Shown piece after piece: positions 41,163 through 48,431 of a stretch of DNA of 64,000 nucleotides. Source of the stretch: Rhodococcus tibetensis (GTDB lineage: Bacteria > Actinomycetota > Actinomycetes > Mycobacteriales > Mycobacteriaceae); contig NZ_JANFQF010000020.1 of the NCBI RefSeq assembly GCF_024438035.1, positions 53,124 to 117,123 of the forward strand, written 5' to 3'. Below the pieces are notes generated by a model, which was not told the origin of the DNA, searched no databases, and saw nothing but the letters and a program-made list of their open reading frames with translations. The translations under genes were made by a program, and so were the position numbers. The stretch's first letter is position 1, and the number at the start of each line of letters is the position of its first letter.

Positions 41163-41494
41163 CCTTCTGCGTTCCAATCACCCGTTGCGTCCGTGTAGGC
41201 AGCGACGAATTGGTCGGCGGACGCGTCGTCCTGGTTCCGGTATTCCTGGGCGACGTAGATCATCACGTCGCCGGTTTCGGCGAGCCGTTCCTCGAGTGCC
41301 GGAACTAGGGACCCCTCGATGAGGTCGCCGGTGATGCTGCACGCCTCGAGGACGGAACTCATCACCCCGCCCGGGCTCGACATGAACGGGCCTGCCGCCG
41401 GACCGACTCGTAGAGTGCCCGCCTCCTCGGCGAGGCCGTGTAGCACTGCCCCCAGTCGTTCGAGTTCGTCCAGATCAGCTTTCAACGTCCCCAC
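41159..41494 (-). CDS. EspC-like ESX-associated small helical protein
   Basis: A 111-residue helical protein with the pattern of EspC/DUF2580 partners: MGTLKADLDELERLGAVLHGLAEEAGTL, a Gly-Pro-rich turn, and an acidic tail (ALEERLAETGDVMIYVAQEYRNQDDASADQF) with a Y-x3-D/E-type export motif (YRNQD). Such proteins pair with a larger ESX substrate encoded downstream, here the 761-residue protein. The gene lies 52 bases after the methyltransferase gene and may belong to a separate transcript. Confidence 0.75.
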   Translation of the reverse strand: MGTLKADLDELERLGAVLHGLAEEAGTLRVGPAAGPFMSSPGGVMSSVLEACSITGDLIEGSLVPALEERLAETGDVMIYVAQEYRNQDDASADQFVAAYTDATGDWNAEG

Positions 41495-41546
41495 GAAGCC
41501 CCCTTCGACTGCCGGCCACTTCGGCCGGCTCCCCCCACCGTCAGCG

Positions 41547-42176
41547 CTAGAGCCTAGCGGGCGGTGTGGCCGCGTACCCGAGGGAGTAGGCCCCGACCAC
41601 CTTGGGAGTGGATTTCTCGTAGAAGACGTCGAGTTCCCGAATGTCGAAGCCCGCGTCGGTGAGCAGGTTGGGGATGTCGCGGGTGAGGTGGCAACCGCCG
41701 GCCACGGTCTTCTGAATGGGTTCCAGCCGGTGCTGCCACTTCTGGACCCCAGCGTCGGGTGCGAGGCCGTGCTCGACGAAATGCAGTGTTCCGCCCGGCT
41801 TCAATACCCGACGCACTTCGCGTAGTGCGGCGTCGATATCGGGAATGGTGCACATCGTCCAGGTAGACAGTGCTGTGTCGAAGCTGTTGTCCAGGAACGG
41901 GAGTGACTGACCGTCGAGGCCGGCTCGGTCGACAGGAACCGGGGACCTGCCCAGCCTTTTCGCGGCCAGTTTCCAGCCGAGGTCGGCTGGTTCGACGGCG
42001 CTGACGGAATCGAGATCCGGTGGATAGAAAGGGACGTTGAGGCCGGAGCCGAAGCCGATCTCCACAACGCGTCCGTGCAGTCCGGCGCAGACCCTTCGGC
42101 GTGGCGGCTCCGTGAATTTCATTCCACAGCTGATGTCGACGAGCCGCGGAACGATCCGATCAGTGTAGAAACCCAT
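41547..42176 (-). CDS. Class I SAM-dependent methyltransferase
   Basis: A 209-residue Rossmann methyltransferase. Motif I is VVEIGFGSGLNVPF, motif II region VSAVEPADLG, post-motif LPFLDNSFDTALSTWTMCTIPD and VLKPGGTLHFVEHG. It belongs to the UbiE-like methylase group (SmtA/type 11). The substrate is unknown. It is preceded by the terminator repeat of the SDR gene and starts at ATG 42176. Confidence 0.86.
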   Translation of the reverse strand: MGFYTDRIVPRLVDISCGMKFTEPPRRRVCAGLHGRVVEIGFGSGLNVPFYPPDLDSVSAVEPADLGWKLAAKRLGRSPVPVDRAGLDGQSLPFLDNSFDTALSTWTMCTIPDIDAALREVRRVLKPGGTLHFVEHGLAPDAGVQKWQHRLEPIQKTVAGGCHLTRDIPNLLTDAGFDIRELDVFYEKSTPKVVGAYSLGYAATPPARL

Positions 42177-42191
42177 GCCGTCCTCCCATCA

Positions 42192-42266
42192 GGGCGCTTC
42201 GCGCCCCGTGCGCGGTTGACGAGTCCAGAGACTCGTTAACCGCGCACGGGCGGCGGAGCCGCCTAC
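42192..42266. repeat. Intergenic terminator-type repeat, copy 2
   Basis: Three nested hairpins: GGGCGC-TTC-GCGCCC-like at 42192-42206, a 20-bp arm pair with one G-T mismatch at 42206-42225/42230-42249, and GGCGGC-GGA-GCCGCC at 42250-42264, ending at the TAG of the SDR gene. Its right half matches the repeat at 37227-37279. It probably terminates the leftward SDR transcript. Confidence 0.75.
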
Positions 42267-43030
42267 CGCGGGGCCATACGCAGAGCGCCGTCCATACGTA
42301 TGGTCTCACCGTTCAGGTAGTCGTGTTCGATGATCATCTGGGCGAGCTGCGCGTACTCGGTGGGCTGGCCGAGGCGCGACGGGAACGGGACACCGGCCTC
42401 GAGTCCCTTGCGGTACTCGTCGGTGACGCCGGCGAGCATCGGGGTATCGATGATGCCGGGGGCGATGGTGTTGACCCGAATGCCGAACTGGGCGAGGTCG
42501 CGGGCGGCGGGGACGGTCATGCCGTGGACCCCGCCCTTGGACGCTGAGTAGGCAATCTGCCCGATCTGGCCCTCGAAGGCGGCGACGGACGCGGTGTTGA
42601 TGATGACGCCGCGCTGGCCGGATTCGTCGACGGTGTCGGTCTTGGCGACGGCGTCGGCGGCGAGGCGCATGACGTTGAACGTGCCCAGCAGGTTGACGGT
42701 GATGACGGTGCGGAACAGATCGAGGTCGTGGGGGCCCTTCTTCGACAGGATGCGGCCCGCCCAGCCGACACCGGCACAGTTGACGACGATGCGCAGCGCC
42801 AGCCCCGACTCGACGATCTTGTCGACCGCAGCCTGGACCTCGTCGCCGCTGGTGACATCGGTGGCGATGAGTGTCACGCCGTCAGGGACGCTGTCACCAG
42901 CACGCTCGATGGACTGCTGCAGGTCCAGTCCGAAGACGGTGGCTCCGGCGTCGGCGAGACGCTTGGCGGTGGCGGCACCGAGGCCCGACGCCGCTCCGGT
43001 GACCAGTGCTGCGGTTCCCTGAATTTCCAC
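42263..43030 (-). CDS. Short-chain dehydrogenase (3-hydroxyacyl-CoA dehydrogenase/HSD10-like)
   Basis: A 255-residue SDR enzyme: cofactor loop TGAASGLGAATAKRL, NCAGVGWAGRIL, catalytic serine in TASVAAFEGQIGQIAYSASKGG with Tyr-x3-Lys (YSASK), and PGIIDTPMLAG. The 17-beta-HSD10/3-hydroxyacyl-CoA type is suggested by the overall pattern. GTG at 43030 is used since AGAAGGA lies ten bases upstream; the frame stays open to 43117. It may oxidise hydroxyacyl-CoA intermediates in fatty-acid or steroid side-chain breakdown. A 14-base palindrome lies just upstream. Confidence 0.88.
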   Translation of the reverse strand: MEIQGTAALVTGAASGLGAATAKRLADAGATVFGLDLQQSIERAGDSVPDGVTLIATDVTSGDEVQAAVDKIVESGLALRIVVNCAGVGWAGRILSKKGPHDLDLFRTVITVNLLGTFNVMRLAADAVAKTDTVDESGQRGVIINTASVAAFEGQIGQIAYSASKGGVHGMTVPAARDLAQFGIRVNTIAPGIIDTPMLAGVTDEYRKGLEAGVPFPSRLGQPTEYAQLAQMIIEHDYLNGETIRMDGALRMAPR

Positions 43031-43057
43031 TGTTCGAATCCTTCTCTCCGGCGACCC

Positions 43058-43071
43058 GAGTTGATCAACTC
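43058..43071. promoter_or_regulatory. Perfect 14-bp palindrome before the SDR gene
   Basis: GAGTTGATCAACTC is its own reverse complement and lies 28 bases upstream of the GTG at 43030, the position expected for a repressor operator. The regulator is not encoded next to it. Confidence 0.55.
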
Positions 43072-43186
43072 TGGTGACCTGCACCATATCGCCGCTTGCG
43101 TGTGCCAGCAGAGGCAAGGTGGTGACCGCGCGAGATGAAGGAGTTCACTGACGAGCGTGGGATGGCTGATGCCGCGACCGGGGTGT

Positions 43187-43633
43187 TCACCAATTGCGAG
43201 CAACGATGCGGGCCTTGGTACCTCCACGAACTGACGGGCGGGTAATCACGCGTAAGTGGGGCCTCTGATCACACCTGATTCCGCTTTGCAGCGGGCACGG
43301 TTGCTGTAGATCCGCGAGCAGCTTGGCGTCACCGGCGTCGGACTTCGCACCCGAAACGTGGTGCCGGTCGCGGTAGCGCGCCGCGGCGAGGGGATTGATC
43401 GGATACACCTGGTACCCGGCCGCGGTCAGCGCCTGTACCCACAGGCCGCGGTCGGTTTCGATGCCGATCACGACCTGACCTGGTTCTTCGGCGTGCTCGG
43501 CTATCAGTTCGTGGAGCTGCCGGATGCCGGCCAGTCCCTCGGGGAGCCGCCGAGATGCCAGCCGCCGCCCGGCGTCGTCCATCAAATGGACGTCGTGATG
43601 CTGTTCGGCCCAATCGTCTCCGATAAAGATCAT
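43187..43633 (-). pseudogene. IS110-family transposase, N-terminal fragment
   Basis: Residues 1-109 are the DEDD (RuvC-like) domain of an IS110 transposase: IFIGDDWAEQHHDVHLMDDAGRRL, VVIGIETDRGLWVQALTAAGYQVYPINPLAAARYRDRH and SGAKSDAGDAKLLADL. The following 39 residues are unrelated and the C-terminal serine-containing domain is absent, so the element is a relic. It marks the left edge of the GntR-controlled catabolic block at 43.9-51.1 kb. Confidence 0.82.
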
Positions 43634-43920
43634 CGATCACCGCCCCCTTCTCGCGGTGCTCACCGGCCGGCGGCTCGGTGATCAGCCTCCCCCTCGCGGT
43701 CCGTTACCCGTCGAAGGCTCGCTGATCGACTCCCATTAGGTTCTCGTCGATTTTGTCGGTCGCACGCAGTGCTGAACTGCATTTGTGCAAAGTCTTGTCG
43801 CCGAGGGATTCTCACTAAATTGTCAGAATCCTCAGCTCCGGTCGCAGTCCCGTGGGGGATCTATTTCCTGACGGATTCTCGAAGCTTACTGCGGCAGGTG
43901 GTAGTGGTGGGGGGCTTCGC

Positions 43921-44622
43921 TCAGGCGAGGGCGCGCTCATCGTCCCTGCCGTCGAGTTGCTCGGCGTAGCGGACGAGGGCGGCGGTGGTGCGTTCGATGT
44001 GCTCGCGCAGCGCCTGGGTCGCGCCGGCTTCGTCGCGGGCGACGGTGAGTTCGGCGATGGTCTTGTGTTCGGCGGCGATGTCGCGGGTGGCGTCGCGGGC
44101 GAACTCCTGGGACCAGTGCTGGTAAAGCTCCGCGCAGTCGCGCAGGCCGGTGGCGATGGCCTCGAGCCGTGAGCTGCCGCAGCCGGCGAGCAGGGTGTGG
44201 TGGAAGTCGCGGTGGACGGTGGTGAAGGCCGGGTCGACGTGCCCTTCGCTGGTCATCATGGGCGTGTGGGCCAGCGCATGGTGCGTGGCAAGAACCGATG
44301 CCTCCCAGGCCAGGTCGCCGTACTTGATCGACTCCGCGAGTGCCAGGGTCTCGATCAGTACACGGGTGCGCGTCAGGTCCTGCAGGTTGTCGATAGTGAG
44401 GGTAGCGACGGCGAAGCCGCGCTGGGGTGTCGCTTCGACGAGGCCCTCGCCGGCCAGTCGGATCACGGCCTCCCGGACGACGGAGAGGCTCACGCCGTAT
44501 TGCTCGGTGAAGTTGTTCATCTTGAGCTTGCTCCCGGGCGCCAGTTCGCCGCTGAGGAGGTCGCCGCGGATGCGGTCGTAGACCTCCTGGACGCGGGTTG
44601 GCTTGGCGGGAGTGTTGGTCAT
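43921..44622 (-). CDS. GntR/FadR family transcriptional regulator
   Basis: A 233-residue regulator: N-terminal winged helix (VQEVYDRIRGDLLSGELAPGSKLKMNNFTEQYGVSLSVVREAVIRLAGEGLVEATPQRGFAV) and a C-terminal FCD ligand domain with metal-binding-type His in VHRDFHHTLLAG and HIERTTAALVRYAEQLD. The FCD group senses carboxylic acids. It is divergent from the catabolic operon starting at 44807 and probably controls it through the AT-rich gap. Below it, 43634-43920 holds no gene beyond a weak GGATTCT/AGAATCC hairpin at 43806-43831. Confidence 0.88.
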   Translation of the reverse strand: MTNTPAKPTRVQEVYDRIRGDLLSGELAPGSKLKMNNFTEQYGVSLSVVREAVIRLAGEGLVEATPQRGFAVATLTIDNLQDLTRTRVLIETLALAESIKYGDLAWEASVLATHHALAHTPMMTSEGHVDPAFTTVHRDFHHTLLAGCGSSRLEAIATGLRDCAELYQHWSQEFARDATRDIAAEHKTIAELTVARDEAGATQALREHIERTTAALVRYAEQLDGRDDERALA

Positions 44623-44669
44623 GCGGTCAGTCTACGGAATCCTTCGGAATATCGGTATGAGAATAAATA

Positions 44670-44705
44670 ATCGATTTTCTGTTGACACATCGATGAGATC
44701 TGGAG
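44670..44705 (+). promoter_or_regulatory. Promoter/operator region of the aromatic operon
   Basis: The AT-rich divergent gap contains TTGACA at 44682-44687, a fair -35 element, and two ATCGAT copies at 44670-44675 and 44689-44694, 19 bases apart. Since that spacing is about two helical turns, both could be contacted by a GntR dimer on one face. The regulator link is inference. Confidence 0.4.
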
Positions 44706-44806
44706 CACACTGTGATCCAGGCAATACACCTGCCAGGGCCGCAGCGCCGGGCCGTCGGCAACCCTCTCGACCACTCATCCGGCGGTCCCGATAAAGGAGA
44801 CATTCC

Positions 44807-46588
44807 ATGACTGACATCCAGGTTCCCGTTCTCATCGTGGGCGGCGGTGGCGCCGGTCTCACCGCATCGATGTCCCTGTCCAACCTCGGCGTCGACTCGC
44901 TGCTGGTGAGCTCGCTGCCGGGCACCTCGACGCTGCCGAAGGCGCACGTGCTCAACCAGCGCGCGATGGAAATCTTCACCGAGGTGGGGGTGGCTCCCGA
45001 GATCTACAAGCGCAGCACCCCGGCGGCGAACATGCGGGCGACCGGCTGGTACGCCGGCCTGGCCGGTGCCCACGACGGCTACGGCCGGAAGCTGGGTGAG
45101 CTCGAGGCGTGGGGTGGCAGCTACACCGACCCCGACTACGTGGCGGCCAGTCCCTGCCGTACCTGCAACCTGCCGCAGATCCGGCTCGAGCCGGTGTTGA
45201 AGGAGCACGCCGAGAAGCGGAACCCGGGTGGGGTGCGGTTCAACCACGAACTCATCGACCTGGTCCAGGACGCTGACGGTGTGACCGCGACCGTGCGGGA
45301 CAAGGACGCCGACACGACCTACCAGGTGCGCTCGCAGTACCTGATCGCGGCCGACGGCGGCCGGACGGTCGGCAAGCTCGTCGGGGTGGAGATGAACGGC
45401 CCGCGGGACATCATGAAGATGGTCTCGATCCACATGACCGCGGACCTCTCGCCGTGGGCCACCGGCGACGACGTGCTGATCCGCTGGCTGGTCAACCCCG
45501 ACTTCGGCGGCTCGTGGAGCGGCGTGCTGGTCCCGATGGGCCCCGACCACTGGGGCCCGGCATCGGAGGAGTGGGTCTTTCATATGCAGTACGCCACCGA
45601 CGACCCGGACGCGATGCAGGAGGAGAAGGTCCTCGCTCGCATGCGAGCCACGCTCGGCCTTCCACCCGAGCTGGTGCCGACGGTGCACCGGATCAGCCAG
45701 TGGGTGATGGAGGGTGTCATCGCGGACAAGTTCCGTCAGGGCCGGGTGTTCTTCGCCGGCGACGCCGCGCACCGTCACCCCCCGACCGGCGGTCTGGGGC
45801 TGACCTCGGCGATCCACGACGTCTACAACCTGAGCTGGAAGCTGGCCGCCGTTCTGGCCGGCCGCGCCGGCGACGGCCTGCTGGACACCTACGAGGCCGA
45901 GCGCAAGCCCGTCGACCAGAACAACATCGACAACGCGATCGCCAACGCGATGAACCACTTCACGATCGATCAGGCCCTCAACCTCTCGCCCGAGAAGACC
46001 CCCGAGGAGAACTGGGCCGAGCTCGCCCCGCTGTGGAACGAGCTCCCGGAGTCGGCAGCCAAGCGGCACGCCCTGAACCGGGCGATCGGCTCACAGACCA
46101 TGGAGTTCCGCCACCACAACGTCGAGTTCGGCTACCGCTACGACTCCACCGCCATCGTCTCGGACGGGAGCCCGGAGTACGTGCCGCTCGACCCGGTCCG
46201 CCTCTACGAGCCCAGCACCAAGCCTGGCCACCCGATGCCGCACGCGTTCGTGGAGCGTGCAGGCGAGCGGATCCCGCTCGGCACCCTCGTCCACGGCGGC
46301 AAGTTCCTGCTCCTCGCCGGCGAGGAGGGCCACGCCTGGGTCGAGGCCGCCAACAAGCTCGCAGCCGAGAACGACCTCCCGCTGGTCGCCGGGACCGTCG
46401 GCGTCCTCGACTCCGACTTCGTCGACGTGCGCTGCGCCTGGCTGAAGAACCGCGGCATCTCCTCCACCGGTGCCGTCCTGGTGCGCCCCGACCGGTACGT
46501 CGCGTTCCGGTCGAGCGACGGCGTCGCAGACCCGCACGCCGCGCTCGAGGACGCCCTGTCCCAGGTGCTCTCGACCCAGCTCCGCTGA
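44807..46588 (+). CDS. FAD-dependent phenol hydroxylase-type monooxygenase (TfdB/MhpA-like)
   Basis: A 593-residue class A flavoprotein. FAD dinucleotide loop VLIVGGGGAGLTASMSL at residues about 7-24, DG motif DYLIAADGGRTVGKLVG-type (YLIAADGGRTVG), and GRVFFAGDAAHRHPPTGGLGLTSAIHDVYNL near residue 320. A thioredoxin-like C-terminal domain (GKFLLLAGEEGHAWVEAANKL) marks the phenol 2-monooxygenase/2,4-dichlorophenol hydroxylase group. It would add a hydroxyl group to a phenolic substrate to give a catechol-like diol. It is first in a four-gene operon (gaps of 26 bases or less) with good ribosome site AAAGGAGA. Confidence 0.87.
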   Translation: MTDIQVPVLIVGGGGAGLTASMSLSNLGVDSLLVSSLPGTSTLPKAHVLNQRAMEIFTEVGVAPEIYKRSTPAANMRATGWYAGLAGAHDGYGRKLGELEAWGGSYTDPDYVAASPCRTCNLPQIRLEPVLKEHAEKRNPGGVRFNHELIDLVQDADGVTATVRDKDADTTYQVRSQYLIAADGGRTVGKLVGVEMNGPRDIMKMVSIHMTADLSPWATGDDVLIRWLVNPDFGGSWSGVLVPMGPDHWGPASEEWVFHMQYATDDPDAMQEEKVLARMRATLGLPPELVPTVHRISQWVMEGVIADKFRQGRVFFAGDAAHRHPPTGGLGLTSAIHDVYNLSWKLAAVLAGRAGDGLLDTYEAERKPVDQNNIDNAIANAMNHFTIDQALNLSPEKTPEENWAELAPLWNELPESAAKRHALNRAIGSQTMEFRHHNVEFGYRYDSTAIVSDGSPEYVPLDPVRLYEPSTKPGHPMPHAFVERAGERIPLGTLVHGGKFLLLAGEEGHAWVEAANKLAAENDLPLVAGTVGVLDSDFVDVRCAWLKNRGISSTGAVLVRPDRYVAFRSSDGVADPHAALEDALSQVLSTQLR

Positions 46589-46614
46589 CCCCCGAATCTC
46601 ACAAGGAGAATCCC

Positions 46615-47481
46615 ATGCGTATCGCCAACCTCGCCGGACGGCTCGTCCTGGTCACCGACACCGGTGCCGTCGACGTCGAAGAGGCCAGTCGGGGCCAGTT
46701 CGGGCCCGACCCGACCGCCATCTACCGCCGGTGGCCCGACTTCACCGCCTGGGCCGCATCGACCGAGCTTCCGTCCGGCCGGTCCTACGACGAGACCGCA
46801 CTCGGCGCACCGGTCCCGGAGCCGGGCCAGGTGTTCGCGATCGGTCTGAACTACCGCGCGCACGCCACCGAGAGCGGGTTCGACTTCCCGGTCGAGCCGC
46901 CGGTCTTCACCAAGTTCCGCACCTCGATCACCGGTCCGTACGGCGACCTCGCCCTACCGGGTGACACCGTCGACTGGGAGGCCGAGTTGGTCGTCGTCAT
47001 CGGCCGCGAGGCCCGCCACGTCGCCGCGGCCGACGCATGGGAGCACGTCGCCGGCCTGACCGTCGGGCAGGACTACTCCGAGCGCACGCGCCAACTCGTC
47101 GCGCCCGCACCGCAGTTCAGCCTCGGCAAGTCGTTCCCCGGCTTCGCGCCGATCGGTCCGGTCGTCGTCACCCTCGACGAGCTGCCCGACCCCGCAGACC
47201 TCGAGATCGGCTGCAGCATCAACGGGGAGCAGGTCCAGAAGGCCCGCACCAGCGACCTGATCTTCTCGGTCCCGGTCCTCATCGAGCGCCTCTCCGCCGT
47301 CCTGCCGCTGCAGCCGGGCGACCTGATCTTCACCGGCACACCCAGCGGCGTGGGCGGCGGACGGAACCCGAAGCGGTTCCTCGTCCCCGGCGAGGAGGTC
47401 GTCACCTGGATCGAGGGCATCGGCGAGCTCCGTCAGCGATGCGTGCCCGGCACCCCGTACACCACCGCCTCCGCCTCGTAA
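46615..47481 (+). CDS. Fumarylacetoacetate hydrolase-family protein
   Basis: A 288-residue FAH-fold enzyme. Metal ligands are Glu122, Glu124 and Asp153 in DWEAELVVVIG and VGQDYSERTRQL; the GFAPIGPVVV and GDLIFTGTPSGVG signatures follow. Members hydrolyse or isomerise ring-cleavage products such as fumarylpyruvate, fumarylacetoacetate or 2-hydroxyhepta-2,4-dienedioate. AAGGAGA precedes the ATG at 46615. With acetoacetyl-CoA synthetase in the same operon, release of acetoacetate from the ring-cleavage product is a reasonable inference. Confidence 0.87.
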   Translation: MRIANLAGRLVLVTDTGAVDVEEASRGQFGPDPTAIYRRWPDFTAWAASTELPSGRSYDETALGAPVPEPGQVFAIGLNYRAHATESGFDFPVEPPVFTKFRTSITGPYGDLALPGDTVDWEAELVVVIGREARHVAAADAWEHVAGLTVGQDYSERTRQLVAPAPQFSLGKSFPGFAPIGPVVVTLDELPDPADLEIGCSINGEQVQKARTSDLIFSVPVLIERLSAVLPLQPGDLIFTGTPSGVGGGRNPKRFLVPGEEVVTWIEGIGELRQRCVPGTPYTTASAS

Positions 47482-47507
47482 GAGCTGACCGGGAAGGACA
47501 GACCGCC

Positions 47508-48431
47508 ATGGCTCTACACCGCCTCACCTCGATCACCGTCGGCGTCCCCAACGTCGAGGAGACCGCCGCCTACTACACCGACTTCGGTCTCACACCGCTC
47601 GGTAAAAACGCGTTCGCCACCACCGACGGCGGCGAACAGTTCAAGCTCGCCCACGCACCCCGCAGGCGGCTCGTCGAGATCGGCATCGGCGCGGAGAATC
47701 CCGATGACCTCGACCGCATCGCCCGTCAGCTCCGCACCCTGGACCTGCCGGTCGAGCGGACCGCCGACGCGCTGGTCACCGAGGAACCGATCGCCGGTTT
47801 CCGCGCCGTGATCTCGGTGGCGCCGCGCATCGAGCAGCAGCGCACCGAGCCCACCCCGTACAACGGGCCCGGCCGGATCGACCGCGCCAACGTGCGGGCG
47901 CCGGGCATCGTGCGCGAGGGCCCGGTGACCCCGCGCAAGCTCGGTCACGTGGTCATCGGGTCCACCGACCAGGCCGCGACCCAGCGGTTCTTCACCGAGG
48001 GCATCGGGTTCAAGGTCAGCGACGTCGTCCCGTCCATCGCCGCATTCATGCGCTGCTCGACCGACCACCACAACGTGCTGGTCCAGCAGGCGCCGGTGAA
48101 CTTCCTGCACCACACCTCCTGGCAGGTCGAGGACATCGACGAGATCGGCCGCGGGGCAATGGCGATGCTCGATCAGAACCCCGAGCGGCACGTCTGGGGC
48201 CTGGGTCGCCACCACGTCGGATCCAACTTCTTCTGGTACCTCAAGGACCCGGCCGGCAACTTCTCCGAGTACTACTCCGACATCGACTGCATCGTCGACG
48301 ACGCGCTCTGGACGCCCGGCACCTGGGAAGGTGTGAAGGGCCTGTTCAACTGGGGCCCGCCCCCGCCCCCGTCCTTCCTCATGCCCGAGGACGTCGCCGC
48401 GATGATGACCGGGGCCCACAATGCCGGTTGA
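47508..48431 (+). CDS. Type I extradiol ring-cleavage dioxygenase (two VOC domains)
   Basis: A 307-residue protein with two vicinal-oxygen-chelate domains: an N-terminal domain (ITVGVPNVEETAAYYTDFGLTPLGK) without ligands, and a catalytic C-terminal domain with His147 (KLGHVVIGS), His201 or 202 (FLHHTSWQV) and Glu254 (NFSEYYSD), the Fe(II) triad as in BphC (His146, His210, Glu260). It would open the diol made by the first enzyme of the operon. The gene overlaps the next by 11 bases. The substrate is unknown. Confidence 0.84.
   Translation: MALHRLTSITVGVPNVEETAAYYTDFGLTPLGKNAFATTDGGEQFKLAHAPRRRLVEIGIGAENPDDLDRIARQLRTLDLPVERTADALVTEEPIAGFRAVISVAPRIEQQRTEPTPYNGPGRIDRANVRAPGIVREGPVTPRKLGHVVIGSTDQAATQRFFTEGIGFKVSDVVPSIAAFMRCSTDHHNVLVQQAPVNFLHHTSWQVEDIDEIGRGAMAMLDQNPERHVWGLGRHHVGSNFFWYLKDPAGNFSEYYSDIDCIVDDALWTPGTWEGVKGLFNWGPPPPPSFLMPEDVAAMMTGAHNAG

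Noticed and set aside
44627..46069. A 480-codon open frame on the minus strand
   Set aside because: It is antisense to the FAD hydroxylase and its promoter; its arginine/valine-rich translation is typical of a high-GC shadow frame.
45454..47481. A single 675-codon frame joining hydroxylase and FAH hydrolase
   Set aside because: Only the last 289 codons match a family; the start at 46615 with AAGGAGA upstream is the true gene.
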